The notes beneath the pieces are model-generated. The model did no database searches. It had not been told where the DNA came from and saw only the letters and a list, made by a program, of their open reading frames with translations. From contig JAJEFE010000070.1 of NCBI GenBank assembly GCA_022820625.1, positions 1 through 64,000 of the forward strand: a stretch of 64,000 nucleotides of DNA, in the 5' to 3' direction. The DNA comes from Gammaproteobacteria bacterium (GTDB lineage: Bacteria > Pseudomonadota > Gammaproteobacteria > Steroidobacterales > Rariloculaceae). Of this stretch, positions 10,615 to 19,639 are shown piece by piece; the stretch's first letter is position 1, and each line of letters begins with the position of its first letter. The position numbers were made by a program, and so were the translations under genes.

Positions 10615-11081
10615 AACACGCGCCGGGCATCGCGGTCCTGACGGCCGTGCTGCTCGCCCTGCCGGTTGGGAGCACATCCCAGGATCACGCCCGGACGGAC
10701 GGGGACACCGCGCCGACGGTGGAACCGGGAGCTGCGGATTCGGCCGCCGGGAACGGGAGTGGCTTGTCCGGCGAATACCTGTTCCTGGCCTGCGTCGGCT
10801 GTCACAGCCTGGATCCGGCGGATACCTATCTCGTGGGGCCTCACCTTGCGGGCATCGAGGGACGCCAGGCGGGCGAATTGGCGGACTACGCCTATTCCCC
10901 AGCGCTTGCCGAAGCATCCTTGGTGTGGGACCGCAATGTGCTGTTCAGTTGGATCGTGGCGGGGGAGAGCCTGCTCCCCAGCACCCACATGCTGTATCAC
11001 AACCACCTGGAGCCGGACGAGGTTTTCCGGCTGATCGATTTCCTTGAAGCAAGCGGCGAACCGCAAGCTGCGCAGCGATGA
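10611..11081 (+). CDS. Cytochrome c class I-like protein with signal peptide
   Basis: CVGCH haem motif, VGPHLAGIEGRQAG, distal Met region; GTG start overlapping upstream TGA (GTGA). Confidence 0.8.
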   Translation: MKHAPGIAVLTAVLLALPVGSTSQDHARTDGDTAPTVEPGAADSAAGNGSGLSGEYLFLACVGCHSLDPADTYLVGPHLAGIEGRQAGELADYAYSPALAEASLVWDRNVLFSWIVAGESLLPSTHMLYHNHLEPDEVFRLIDFLEASGEPQAAQR

Positions 11082-11171
11082 CGCGAACCGACATTGTAAT
11101 CGCCACGCTCGTCATCCATCGGGGCGTGCCGGTCGACATCGGCCGAGCCACCCTGCCGAATAGAACCCGGA

Positions 11172-12740
11172 ATGATTGACGACGCCCTGATCGAACGCCT
11201 GGCCGCGGCGGTCGGCGAGTCGGCGGTAAGCCGCGATCCCCGGCCTTGCAAATACCTGGCCGAAGACATCTTTGCACGGGAGCTTCCGGCCGGCGCGGTG
11301 GTGCGGCCGGACAGCCGGCAGGCGCTTGTGGAAGTGGTCCGCGAAACGGTGGCTGCGGGCCATGCGGTGATCGTCCGCGGCGGCGGCATGTCCTACAGCC
11401 TGGGCTACGTGCCCGCCGAACCCGACTCGGTTCTGATCGACATGCGCGGCCTGAACCGTATCCTGGAAATCAACCGCGAGGACATGTCCGTCACCGTGGA
11501 GGCCGGTACGACCTGGCGGGACCTTCACCTGGCGCTGAAGGACGCCGAACTGAGGACGCCGTACTGGGGCACGCTCTCGGGCATCCATGCCACTGTGGGG
11601 GGGAGCCTTTCCCAGAACAGTATTTTCTGGGGATCCGGGCGTTACGGGTCGGCTGCCGAGTCCGTTCTCGGCATGGAAATCGTGCTGGCGGACGGCTCCC
11701 TGCTGCGCACCGGCTCGGCGGGCCAGGTCCACGCCGCGCCCTTCTTCCGCCACCACGGGCCCGACCTGACCGGGTTGTTCTGCGGCGACTGCGGCGCCCT
11801 GGGTGTCAAGGCCGCGGTAACCCTGCGCCTGCTCCCCCGATACCGGGACCGGGCCTTCGGCGCCTTCGCCTTCGACGACCACCGGGCCACGCTGATGGCC
11901 ATGGCGGAGGTTTCCCGCCGCGACCTGACCATGGAATGTTTCGGCTTCGATCCCTTCCTGCAGCGCCAGCGCATGCGCCGGGAAAGCCTCGCGGGCGACG
12001 CGAAACGGCTCATGGGCGTGATGAAGTCCGCCGAAGGCGTCGGCCAGGCGCTGGCCGGGGGCGCCCGCGTGGCGCTGGCAGGGCGCCGCTTCATGGAGGA
12101 CGTTGCGTGGTCGTTCGCCGCGATGATCGAGGAACGTTCTGCGGAGGCGGCCGAGCGGGGCATGCAGGCCGTGCGGGACATTGCGGCCGAACACGGCGGG
12201 CGGGAGTTGCCGGACAGCGTCCCCAGGATACTGCGGGCCAATCCCTTCGGGCCGCTGAACAACATCATCGGGCCCGAGGGCGAGCGCTGGGTGCCCGTCC
12301 ACGGAATCGTCCCCCACTCCCGCGCCGTGGCGGCCATGGACGCCATATTGGCGCTGCTTGAACGCGAGGCAGCGCGGTTGGAGGAGCACCGGATCGGTGT
12401 CGGCCACCTGCTGGCGACGGTGCGCACCAACGGCACGGTGCTGGAACCGGTTTTCTTCTGGCCGGATTCACTGGAGGAAATCCACCGCCGCACCGTCGAG
12501 CCGCAACACCTGCGCCGCGTCGGGGGCTTTCCCGAAAACCTGGCCGCCCGGACCGCCGTGCACGAAATCCGCGCGGCGCTCATCCGGCTGTTCACGGACC
12601 TGGGGGCGGCGCACCTGCAGCTCGGCAAGTCCTACCTTTACCGCGAGGGACTGCGGCCTGCGAACTGGAAGCTCATCACGGCGCTCAAACGCCAACTGGA
12701 CCCCACCGGCCGCCTCAATCCGGGAGCGCTGGGACTGTGA
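11172..12740 (+). CDS. FAD-binding oxidase/dehydrogenase (FAD_binding_4, GlcD/PCMH-like)
   Basis: VVRPDSRQALVEVVRETVAAGHAVIVRGGGMSYSLGYV; C-terminal KRQLDPTGRLNPGALGL. Confidence 0.85.
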   Translation: MIDDALIERLAAAVGESAVSRDPRPCKYLAEDIFARELPAGAVVRPDSRQALVEVVRETVAAGHAVIVRGGGMSYSLGYVPAEPDSVLIDMRGLNRILEINREDMSVTVEAGTTWRDLHLALKDAELRTPYWGTLSGIHATVGGSLSQNSIFWGSGRYGSAAESVLGMEIVLADGSLLRTGSAGQVHAAPFFRHHGPDLTGLFCGDCGALGVKAAVTLRLLPRYRDRAFGAFAFDDHRATLMAMAEVSRRDLTMECFGFDPFLQRQRMRRESLAGDAKRLMGVMKSAEGVGQALAGGARVALAGRRFMEDVAWSFAAMIEERSAEAAERGMQAVRDIAAEHGGRELPDSVPRILRANPFGPLNNIIGPEGERWVPVHGIVPHSRAVAAMDAILALLEREAARLEEHRIGVGHLLATVRTNGTVLEPVFFWPDSLEEIHRRTVEPQHLRRVGGFPENLAARTAVHEIRAALIRLFTDLGAAHLQLGKSYLYREGLRPANWKLITALKRQLDPTGRLNPGALGL

Positions 12741-13651
12741 TCCGGCGCGCTTACCTGCAACACGCCGACGCACGTCAGACGCACTACCGGCGCGCCGGAA
12801 CCGGCGAGCCGTTGATTCTGTTGCATCCCTCCCCGTTGTCGTCGAGTTGGATGGAACCGGTGATGGTCGCCCTGCAGGGCACAGCGGACACCATCGCCCC
12901 GGATACGCCGGGCTATGGCGCCTCCGATCCGCTCCCCGGACCGACGGGCAGCCCCGGCACGAACAAACGGCAGTCCGGCTCCACCGACGATCTCACCCCC
13001 TATACACAATGGCTCCACGAGCTCATCCTGACGCTGGGTTTCCGGCAGGTGGGACTTTACGGGTCGGCCACCGGTGCGCAGATTGCCATCGAGTTTTCCC
13101 GCGCCTGCCCGGAAGCGACACGCTTCGTGGTGCTCGACAACGTGGCGCACTTCACCGCCGGGGAGCGGGAGGAGATGCTGGCGCGGTACTTTCCGGACCT
13201 CTCGCCGCGCGCGGACGGCGGGCACCTCCAAGCAGCCTGGGCGATGGTCAGCGGACTATGGCAGTGGTTCCCGTGGTATCGGCAGGACGACGACCACCGC
13301 ATCGCCGCGGCGCCCGATGGGGGCTCCGGGGAGACGCTTCAGCGGATGCTGGTGGATCACCTCGGCGCCGGGCCCGGCTATGCGCGAGCCTACCGCGCCG
13401 CGATGCGCAACGAGGATGCGTCCAGACTGCAGGGCATCGCCGTCCCGGTACGGATCATCCGCTGGCAAGGCAGCCTGCTGCGCCGCTACGCTGACCGTCT
13501 GGATGACTTCGACTGGCCGAAACACATCAGGATGGTCCCGTGCGGACCCGGAATGGAAGAACGCCTGGACGCCATCCGGAGCGCCGTGGACGAACTCAAC
13601 GACGCCCTGACTGGCATCGAGCGCCCGGCTACGGATTCGCTCCGTCGATGA
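12737..13651 (+). CDS. Alpha/beta-hydrolase fold protein with non-canonical nucleophile elbow (GSATG)
   Basis: LILLHPSPLSSSWMEP, APDTPGYGASDP; elbow reads YGSATGAQIA. GTGA overlap with upstream gene. Confidence 0.8.
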   Translation: MIRRAYLQHADARQTHYRRAGTGEPLILLHPSPLSSSWMEPVMVALQGTADTIAPDTPGYGASDPLPGPTGSPGTNKRQSGSTDDLTPYTQWLHELILTLGFRQVGLYGSATGAQIAIEFSRACPEATRFVVLDNVAHFTAGEREEMLARYFPDLSPRADGGHLQAAWAMVSGLWQWFPWYRQDDDHRIAAAPDGGSGETLQRMLVDHLGAGPGYARAYRAAMRNEDASRLQGIAVPVRIIRWQGSLLRRYADRLDDFDWPKHIRMVPCGPGMEERLDAIRSAVDELNDALTGIERPATDSLRR

Positions 13652-14522
13652 TCTTCCTGAAGTAGGTCCACGAAGTCTCGTTGGGCCTGGAATCATCCAC
13701 CGGCGGCGGTACTGCGTACTCGGGATAGTTGGCGGCTATTTCGGCCTTCATCACGACTGACAACTGCTCGAAACTCTCCAGCTTGCGGCCCATGGCGTTG
13801 AAGTACATCATCCCGGCCCGGTTGCCCATCTGCATCCAGGGCAGCCATGGCGCCAGCCGCACCCAGGAGACGATCGGGTAGGCCACCGGTACTGCGGCAT
13901 CCAGAAGCGCCCGGGTATCGCCGTTGAAGTCGAAGATCTCCGTGGCGTGGTAGGTGCCTCCGACGTAGTCCTGGTAGTCGCCTCCCAACGGATTGCGGTA
14001 GAACAGCGGCACTTCGATCCGCCACATCCACACGCCGTTCATGTCATTGAGCTCGAAGGGAGTAACTTCGCCGTCGGGGGTGCGGCCGAAGGTCGGCCGC
14101 CCGTTGACCGGGTCGTTGGCGACGTGAACGACCTCGTTGTCGGCGCCGGTCCAGGGATTGGCGAAGGTCCGCAACACCTCGTTGGTTTCCGGGTCCAGGT
14201 AAAGCATGATCTCGCGCGAGACCATCCGATAGCCGACACCGCGGACCGGGTCCTCGATGGCCACGCACTGGCGGATGTTCATGCCGTCCAGGTTGAACAG
14301 GTGGCGGTCGCGTTCCCCGGGCACGCGCGACCAGGCGCGCCCGAACCACTGGTACACCTGCGGCGAACTGTCTTCGAGGGAGCAATGGATCTTGCGATTC
14401 AACTGAACGTAGCCTTCCGCGGTCGCGGGATCGATCGCGTTGTCCTGGGCAAGCGCCGAGCCGTACAGCAGTCCGGCGGCCAACATCAATCCGGGCGCCG
14501 CAAGGGAGGGTCTTGTCTTCAT
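13629..14522 (-). CDS. DUF1838 family protein with signal peptide
   Basis: YVQLNRKIHCSLEDSSPQVYQWFGRAWSRVPGERDRHLFNLDGMNIRQC; exported N-terminus; tail-to-tail overlap with the upstream hydrolase. Confidence 0.65.
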   Translation of the reverse strand: MKTRPSLAAPGLMLAAGLLYGSALAQDNAIDPATAEGYVQLNRKIHCSLEDSSPQVYQWFGRAWSRVPGERDRHLFNLDGMNIRQCVAIEDPVRGVGYRMVSREIMLYLDPETNEVLRTFANPWTGADNEVVHVANDPVNGRPTFGRTPDGEVTPFELNDMNGVWMWRIEVPLFYRNPLGGDYQDYVGGTYHATEIFDFNGDTRALLDAAVPVAYPIVSWVRLAPWLPWMQMGNRAGMMYFNAMGRKLESFEQLSVVMKAEIAANYPEYAVPPPVDDSRPNETSWTYFRKIIDGANP

Positions 14523-14598
14523 TGGTTAACTCCTGCGAGCGGTTCGACCGTAGAATCGGCAGGGAACCGCAGGAACCGTATTCGTTCGTATAAAGATA

Positions 14599-14611
14599 TG
14601 TCAATATAACA
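14599..14611. promoter_or_regulatory. TGTCAATATAACA candidate operator
   Basis: Between divergent DUF1838 and DUF1330 genes; 11/13 identical to TGTTGATATAACA at 28373-28385. Confidence 0.4.
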
Positions 14612-14654
14612 TGTCAGCGGGCGCGTGGACCGGTTGCGGGCATTGGAGGCAGAC

Positions 14655-14960
14655 ATGGCAGCGTATCTCGTGGTGGAGGCGGTCATCACCGACCGGAAGA
14701 AATTCGCCGCCTACGCGCAGCGGGTGCCCGATGCGGTGGCCCGGGCCGGGGGCGAATACATCGTGCTGGGCGGCGAAGCCGAGACGCTTGAAGGCGACTG
14801 GGGCGAGGAGCGGCTGGTGGTACACCGATGGCCGGACATGGCCTCGGCGCGCCGTTTCTGGCAATCCGACGAGTACCAAACAATCAAACGCTTGCGGGAG
14901 GGCACCGGCCGGTTCCGGGTGATGCTGGTGGACGGCTGTCCGACGGGCGAGGAACAGTGA
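14655..14960 (+). CDS. DUF1330 family protein
   Basis: AAYLVVEAVITDRKKFAAYAQRVPDAVARAGGEYIVLGG...FWQSDEYQTIKRLRE; GGAGGC RBS upstream of ATG. Confidence 0.75.
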   Translation: MAAYLVVEAVITDRKKFAAYAQRVPDAVARAGGEYIVLGGEAETLEGDWGEERLVVHRWPDMASARRFWQSDEYQTIKRLREGTGRFRVMLVDGCPTGEEQ

Positions 14961-16054
14961 GCCGGAACGCGGAATCGGCCGCCGTGGAATCGGAATCCGT
15001 CGCCCCCGTGCAACCCTACGCGGCCCTGGCGTTGCAGGTCCGTTGCTACGCGGTCAACGAATGCCGCGGCGCCGACGAGTCCCGGGCGCGAATGCGCGAA
15101 GCGATCGAACGCTGCGACAGCCTTGTACGGAGCAGCAAGCGCTTCGTCCAGACGTACAGCGGTGACACGGTAAGGTTGGTGGTGCTGCCGGAATACTTTC
15201 TCAGCGGCTTTCCGCAGGGGGAGACCGCCGCAGAGTGGCAGGCCCGCGCCTGTCTGCAGCCGGACGGCGCCGAATACCTGATGCTGGGCCAGGTCGCCCG
15301 CGACAACGATGCCTGGCTGTCGGGCAACGCCTACGAAATCGACAGCCATTTCCCCGAACTGTACTTTCAGACCAGTTTCATCATCGACCCGGACGGCGAA
15401 TGCAAGTTGCGCTATCGACGGCTGATTTCGATGTATTCACCCACGCCCCACGACGTCCTGGACCGGTACCTCGATATCTATGGTGAACAGTCGCTTTTCC
15501 CGGTAGTGGACACTGAACTCGGGCGACTGGCCTGCGTCGCCTCCGAGGAAATCCTGTTTCCTGAAATCTGCCGCGCCCTGACGCTGAACGGCGCCGAGGT
15601 CATCTGTCACTCGTCAAGCGAAATGGGCAGTCCCCGCGTCACCCCGAAGAATACCGCGAAGCGGGCGCGCGCCTTCGAGAACCTCGCTTACATCGTTTCC
15701 GCCAACAGCGGCGGCATTTCAGGGCTTCGCTTTCCGGCCGAGTCCACAGACGGCCATTCCCAGGTGGTCGATTACAGGGGCCACGTACTCGCCGAAGCCG
15801 GACCCGGCGATTCCATGTGTGCCTTCGCGGAAGTTGACGTCGAAGCGCTGCGCCGTACGCGCCGCAAGCCGTCGATGAGCAACATGCTGGCCCGGCAGCG
15901 CCTGGAACTGTTCAACAACGTCTATGCAGGCGCGGGAGTCTATCCGGCCAACACCCTGCTGGAAGGTGACGCGGACACGGTCCCGGGAAGGGCGTTCTAC
16001 AAGGAAAGGCTGCGCCGGGCGATCCGCCGCTTGCGCGACCGCGGCTGCATTTAG
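14957..16054 (+). CDS. Carbon-nitrogen hydrolase (nitrilase superfamily)
   Basis: LVVLPEYFLSGFPQG (Glu), KLRYRRL (Lys), LACVASEEILFPEICRAL (Cys); GTGA overlap with DUF1330 gene. Confidence 0.83.
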   Translation: MSRNAESAAVESESVAPVQPYAALALQVRCYAVNECRGADESRARMREAIERCDSLVRSSKRFVQTYSGDTVRLVVLPEYFLSGFPQGETAAEWQARACLQPDGAEYLMLGQVARDNDAWLSGNAYEIDSHFPELYFQTSFIIDPDGECKLRYRRLISMYSPTPHDVLDRYLDIYGEQSLFPVVDTELGRLACVASEEILFPEICRALTLNGAEVICHSSSEMGSPRVTPKNTAKRARAFENLAYIVSANSGGISGLRFPAESTDGHSQVVDYRGHVLAEAGPGDSMCAFAEVDVEALRRTRRKPSMSNMLARQRLELFNNVYAGAGVYPANTLLEGDADTVPGRAFYKERLRRAIRRLRDRGCI

Positions 16055-16069
16055 CAGTTACGTGGCAAG

Positions 16070-16558
16070 TCAGTTGTTGACGTCCACAAGCTGAAACCGC
16101 GTCACGGGCTCCCAAGCTGACCGCTGGCGTTGAATGACCTGCCAGGTTGCCCCGTCCGGACCGCTCACCACGAAGTCATGGTGGGTGAATTCGCTGGCGC
16201 CCAGCGGCGAGTGCTCTCCGATCACGCCATAGCCGGGAATGGTATAGCCGTAGCGCTGGAAGAAAACGTGGTTGAACCATTGCCCGTAGACAGCCATCTC
16301 GCGGACGCCGACGCGGCGGTTGACGATGCTGGGCGTGCCCTCCGTGGCATTGTAGAGATCGTCGTAGACGGGGCCGGCGAGCAACCAGGGTTCTCCCGCC
16401 CCATCGCGAAGGTCGGCGAATACATCCGCAATCCGAAAGATGTCCGAGGTGCGCATCACCGCCATCCGCGTACCCACGGATTGCGGGGGCGCGAAGCCGA
16501 CCCCGGGTCCCAGGGGCGTTGCCCACACCAGCAACCGCAACAGGCCATGAGCATCCAC
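16070..16558 (-). pseudogene. Probable truncated VOC/glyoxalase-like fragment
   Basis: HGLLRLLVWATPLGPGVGF...SVGTRMAVMRTSDI...VGVREMAVYGQWFNHVFFQRYGYTIPGYG resembles VOC-type proteins but lacks an obvious N-terminus; the frame stays open upstream to the GntR TAG at 16670. Confidence 0.5.
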
Positions 16559-16669
16559 GGCGCCGTTCTGCAGCCGAATGCTTCGAAGGGCCGAATCGAC
16601 GCCGTAGATCTCCGGCGCCGGCTGGCGCTGACCCGTCGCCCCCGGCCGGCCTCGGATGATGCAGCCCGT

Positions 16670-17446
16670 CTAGTCGATTTCCAGGTCCATCTCGTACTGG
16701 AAATGTTCCGGGTTGTAGAGCACGTGCAGGTGGTCGTGCATGTGTTCGCCGTCGACGTGCTTGTTGAACGAGCGCCGGACGAGGCTCAGCAGGGCGCTGC
16801 CCTGCTTGACGTTGAGCGCTTCGGACGCTTCGGCGCCGGCCTCGGTGGCGCTGAGGGTCTGGGTGACGTGGGTCACCTCCAGGCCGTTCTCCCGGAAGTA
16901 GGACAGCCTGGGCGTATTTTCGAAGATGGCCGGGTCCTCCGGCATGTCCACTCCCACCGTCCAGCTCACGTAGTAGCCGAAATCCATCTTGTCGCGCTGA
17001 CGCACCCGGATGAGATGCAGCGCCCGTTCGCCCGGCTTGAGTCCGAGTTCGTCGCGGACTGCCTGGGGCGGCTCCTGCAGGCTGCAACGCAGGACGCGGG
17101 CGCGGCTGTTCCTCGCCATGGTCTCGATTTCCTGCAGCATGCCCACCAGGGGCGCCTTCACCGGCCGGGGCGAATACTTGTAGGTTACGTGGGTGCCCTT
17201 GCCGCGGCGGCGTTCCAGCAGCCCCTCCCCGGCCAGGTCGTCCATGGCCCGTTTGGCCGTGATCCTTGACACGCTGAACAGTGTCGCCAGCACTTCCTCC
17301 GTGGGCATTCTCGTTCCGAAGGGCAGCGTGCCGTCGAGAATGAGCGTCTTCAGCAGGCCGTAGAGCTGAAAGTACAGCGGGGTGGGAGAGTTCTTGTCCA
17401 GTTCCTTGAACTGGGATTCGCCCAACAGGGTGTCGAATGCGGTCAT
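16670..17446 (-). CDS. GntR family regulator with UTRA effector domain
   Basis: TPLYFQLYGLLKTLILDGTLPFGTRMPTEEVLATLFSVSRITAKRAMDDLAGEGLLERRRGKGTHV wHTH; UTRA-like C-terminus. Confidence 0.92.
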   Translation of the reverse strand: MTAFDTLLGESQFKELDKNSPTPLYFQLYGLLKTLILDGTLPFGTRMPTEEVLATLFSVSRITAKRAMDDLAGEGLLERRRGKGTHVTYKYSPRPVKAPLVGMLQEIETMARNSRARVLRCSLQEPPQAVRDELGLKPGERALHLIRVRQRDKMDFGYYVSWTVGVDMPEDPAIFENTPRLSYFRENGLEVTHVTQTLSATEAGAEASEALNVKQGSALLSLVRRSFNKHVDGEHMHDHLHVLYNPEHFQYEMDLEID

Positions 17447-17476
17447 GGGCAAAAGGGTGATCCTGCTTCCGCATAA

Positions 17477-17486
17477 TGATATATCA
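17477..17486. promoter_or_regulatory. TGATATATCA palindrome upstream of gntR
   Basis: Perfect 10-bp palindrome about 30 bp upstream of the GntR start; reverse strand reads AGTTGATATATCA. Confidence 0.45.
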
Positions 17487-17610
17487 ACTACAGCGTAACT
17501 CGGAAGCAAGTGCACGTCCTTGGTAAGGACTCACTCTGTTTGCAAGTTACGCTTAATGATAATACATTAGGTCATTACCCGCCGCCGTCGAGAATTGCCC
17601 GGACCGCACC

Positions 17611-18939
17611 GTGATCGGGACGCAGACCAACAGGATCTATCCGTGGTTCATCGCCGTGTTCGCGGGCATCGCGCTGATGGTCAGCAACGGCCAGACCATC
17701 TCGGGCCTGTCGGTCTACGATGTCGAGTTCATCAACGAGTTCGGCTGGTCCCGGGGCGAAATCAAGCTCCGGGACATGGTGACGCTGCTGCTTGCGGGGC
17801 TTGCGGCACCCTTCGTCGGCGTGCTGCTGGACCGCTACGGCGTGCGCCGCTGCATGCTGGCCGGCTGGGTGGTGCTGATCCTGAGCTACCTCGCCTACAG
17901 CCGTCTCGGCAGCCTCGCCGGGCTTTACCTCATCCACGCCGCCTTTGCGCTGGTGCTGGTGGTGTGCGGGCTCAATGCCGCCGTCATCCTGGTGTCCAAG
18001 TGGTTCACCCGCTACCGGGGCACGGCCATCGGCATCGCGCTCATGGGCACGAGCATGGGCGGGATCGTATTTCCACAGTACGGCACCGCGATGATCGAAC
18101 TGCTGGACTGGCGCGGCGCCTTCGCCTGGGGCAGCCTCTTTCCGGCAGCGCTGCTGCTGATCACCTGGTTCGCGGTGCGCGAAACTCCGCCGCCGGTTCG
18201 GTCGGCGGCAAGCGCCGAGGCTGCCGGAGCGAAGCCGGAATCCGATGCCGACGACACGGCCGGAGCGGCAGCGGATGCCGATGCCGGCCCGGAGACGCAC
18301 GGCGGCGCAGGGTTTCCCCCCGGCGGCGGGGTGAGCTTCGCCACGGCATTGCGCAGCCCCACGTTCTGGGCACTGGCGGTGATCGCGATGACCACCTTTT
18401 ATACCGTCCTGGGCGTGCAGGCCCACATCTTCCTGTACATGAGCGATGCGCAGTTCGATGCGCGCACCGCCACCAACGCCGTCAGCCTGTTCTTCTTCTG
18501 CGCCCTGGTGGGCAAGTTCGTCTTCGGGTTTGCGAGCGACTTTCTGAATCCGAGAAGGGTATTCTTCGGCAACATCCTGGTCATGCTCATCGGCTCTCTG
18601 ATCCTGGTGCGCATGGACATCGCCTTGATCTGGACCGCCGTGGTGACCTTCGGACTGGGCTGGGGCGGGGTCTACACCGTGCTGCAACTCACGGTCATGA
18701 ACACGTTCGGCACGCGCGATGCGGGCAAGATTCTGGGCACGATCACCGTACTCGACGCCACCGGCGGCGGCCTGGGCATCTGGTTGACCGGTGTGATCTA
18801 CGACGCCACCGGCAGCTACGAAATTCCCTTTCTCATCTTCGCAGCGATGATACTGATCGCCCTGGCCGCGCTCACCCGCGTGCGCCCCCTGGCGGCGCAG
18901 GCGACCCCCATGTCCGGCGTGGCTGATCGCGCTGGCTGA
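17611..18939 (+). CDS. MFS transporter (OFA/monocarboxylate-like)
   Basis: GQTISGLSVYDVEFINEFGWSRGEIKLRDM and 12 hydrophobic segments; GTG start. Confidence 0.9.
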   Translation: MIGTQTNRIYPWFIAVFAGIALMVSNGQTISGLSVYDVEFINEFGWSRGEIKLRDMVTLLLAGLAAPFVGVLLDRYGVRRCMLAGWVVLILSYLAYSRLGSLAGLYLIHAAFALVLVVCGLNAAVILVSKWFTRYRGTAIGIALMGTSMGGIVFPQYGTAMIELLDWRGAFAWGSLFPAALLLITWFAVRETPPPVRSAASAEAAGAKPESDADDTAGAAADADAGPETHGGAGFPPGGGVSFATALRSPTFWALAVIAMTTFYTVLGVQAHIFLYMSDAQFDARTATNAVSLFFFCALVGKFVFGFASDFLNPRRVFFGNILVMLIGSLILVRMDIALIWTAVVTFGLGWGGVYTVLQLTVMNTFGTRDAGKILGTITVLDATGGGLGIWLTGVIYDATGSYEIPFLIFAAMILIALAALTRVRPLAAQATPMSGVADRAG

Positions 18940-18954
18940 CCCCGGAGAATTGAC

Positions 18955-19635
18955 ATGCCCATAGCGGAAGTACTGGTGCTGCGATGGCTGCACATACTAG
19001 CGATGGTGTACTGGCTGGGAGGCGAATGGGGCGTATTCCAGACCTCGCGCCATGTCGTCGACCCCAACCTCTCCATGGAGGAACGGCGCCGGCACATGGA
19101 AACGGCCTACCGCATCGACATCCTCGCCAGGACAGGCATCATCCTGCTGTTACCCCTGGGCCTGCACATGGGTAACATGTATGGACTACAGCCCTACGGA
19201 GGGCCCTGGCTGTGGGGGATGTGGGTGGCGTTCGGCGGCTGGCTGGGGCTGTGCTGGGCCGCCTTCGTCCATCGCGAGACCGACCTGGGCGTGCGCCTGA
19301 CCCTCTGGGACGAGCGCATCCGCTACGTGGTCATACCGGTGCTGCTGGTATCGGCCGTGCTGTCGCTGCTCGGCCGTGGGCCGTTCCTGGCCGGACCGGG
19401 TTTGATGTGGTTCTCCTGGAAGATACTGATTTACAGCCTGCTCCTGGTCATCGGGCTGTACCTGCGCTTCGTCATGCGGGAATGGACCCAACTCTTCCGC
19501 GTATTGGCCGAAGGCCCCAACGCGGAGGTGGAGCGCAAGCTTGCGAAATCCCTGCGGTTCGGCAAGCGACTGGCGTACGTGTACTGGGTGGGCATCGCCG
19601 CGACCGCGTTTCTCGGCACGACCAAATTCGTGTAG
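18955..19635 (+). CDS. Multi-pass integral membrane protein, function unknown
   Basis: Several hydrophobic helices; RWLHILAMVYWLGGEWGVF; co-directional between MFS and CoA-transferase. Confidence 0.6.
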   Translation: MPIAEVLVLRWLHILAMVYWLGGEWGVFQTSRHVVDPNLSMEERRRHMETAYRIDILARTGIILLLPLGLHMGNMYGLQPYGGPWLWGMWVAFGGWLGLCWAAFVHRETDLGVRLTLWDERIRYVVIPVLLVSAVLSLLGRGPFLAGPGLMWFSWKILIYSLLLVIGLYLRFVMREWTQLFRVLAEGPNAEVERKLAKSLRFGKRLAYVYWVGIAATAFLGTTKFV

Positions 19636-19639
19636 CAGC

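Noticed and set aside
9853-10917. 354-aa minus-strand ORF opposite the short amine oxidase and cytochrome c
   Set aside because: The plus strand carries recognisable FAD-binding and CxxCH motifs; the antisense translation shows none.
17575-18993. 472-aa minus-strand ORF
   Set aside because: Antisense to the MFS transporter, low-complexity His/Gln/Arg-rich.
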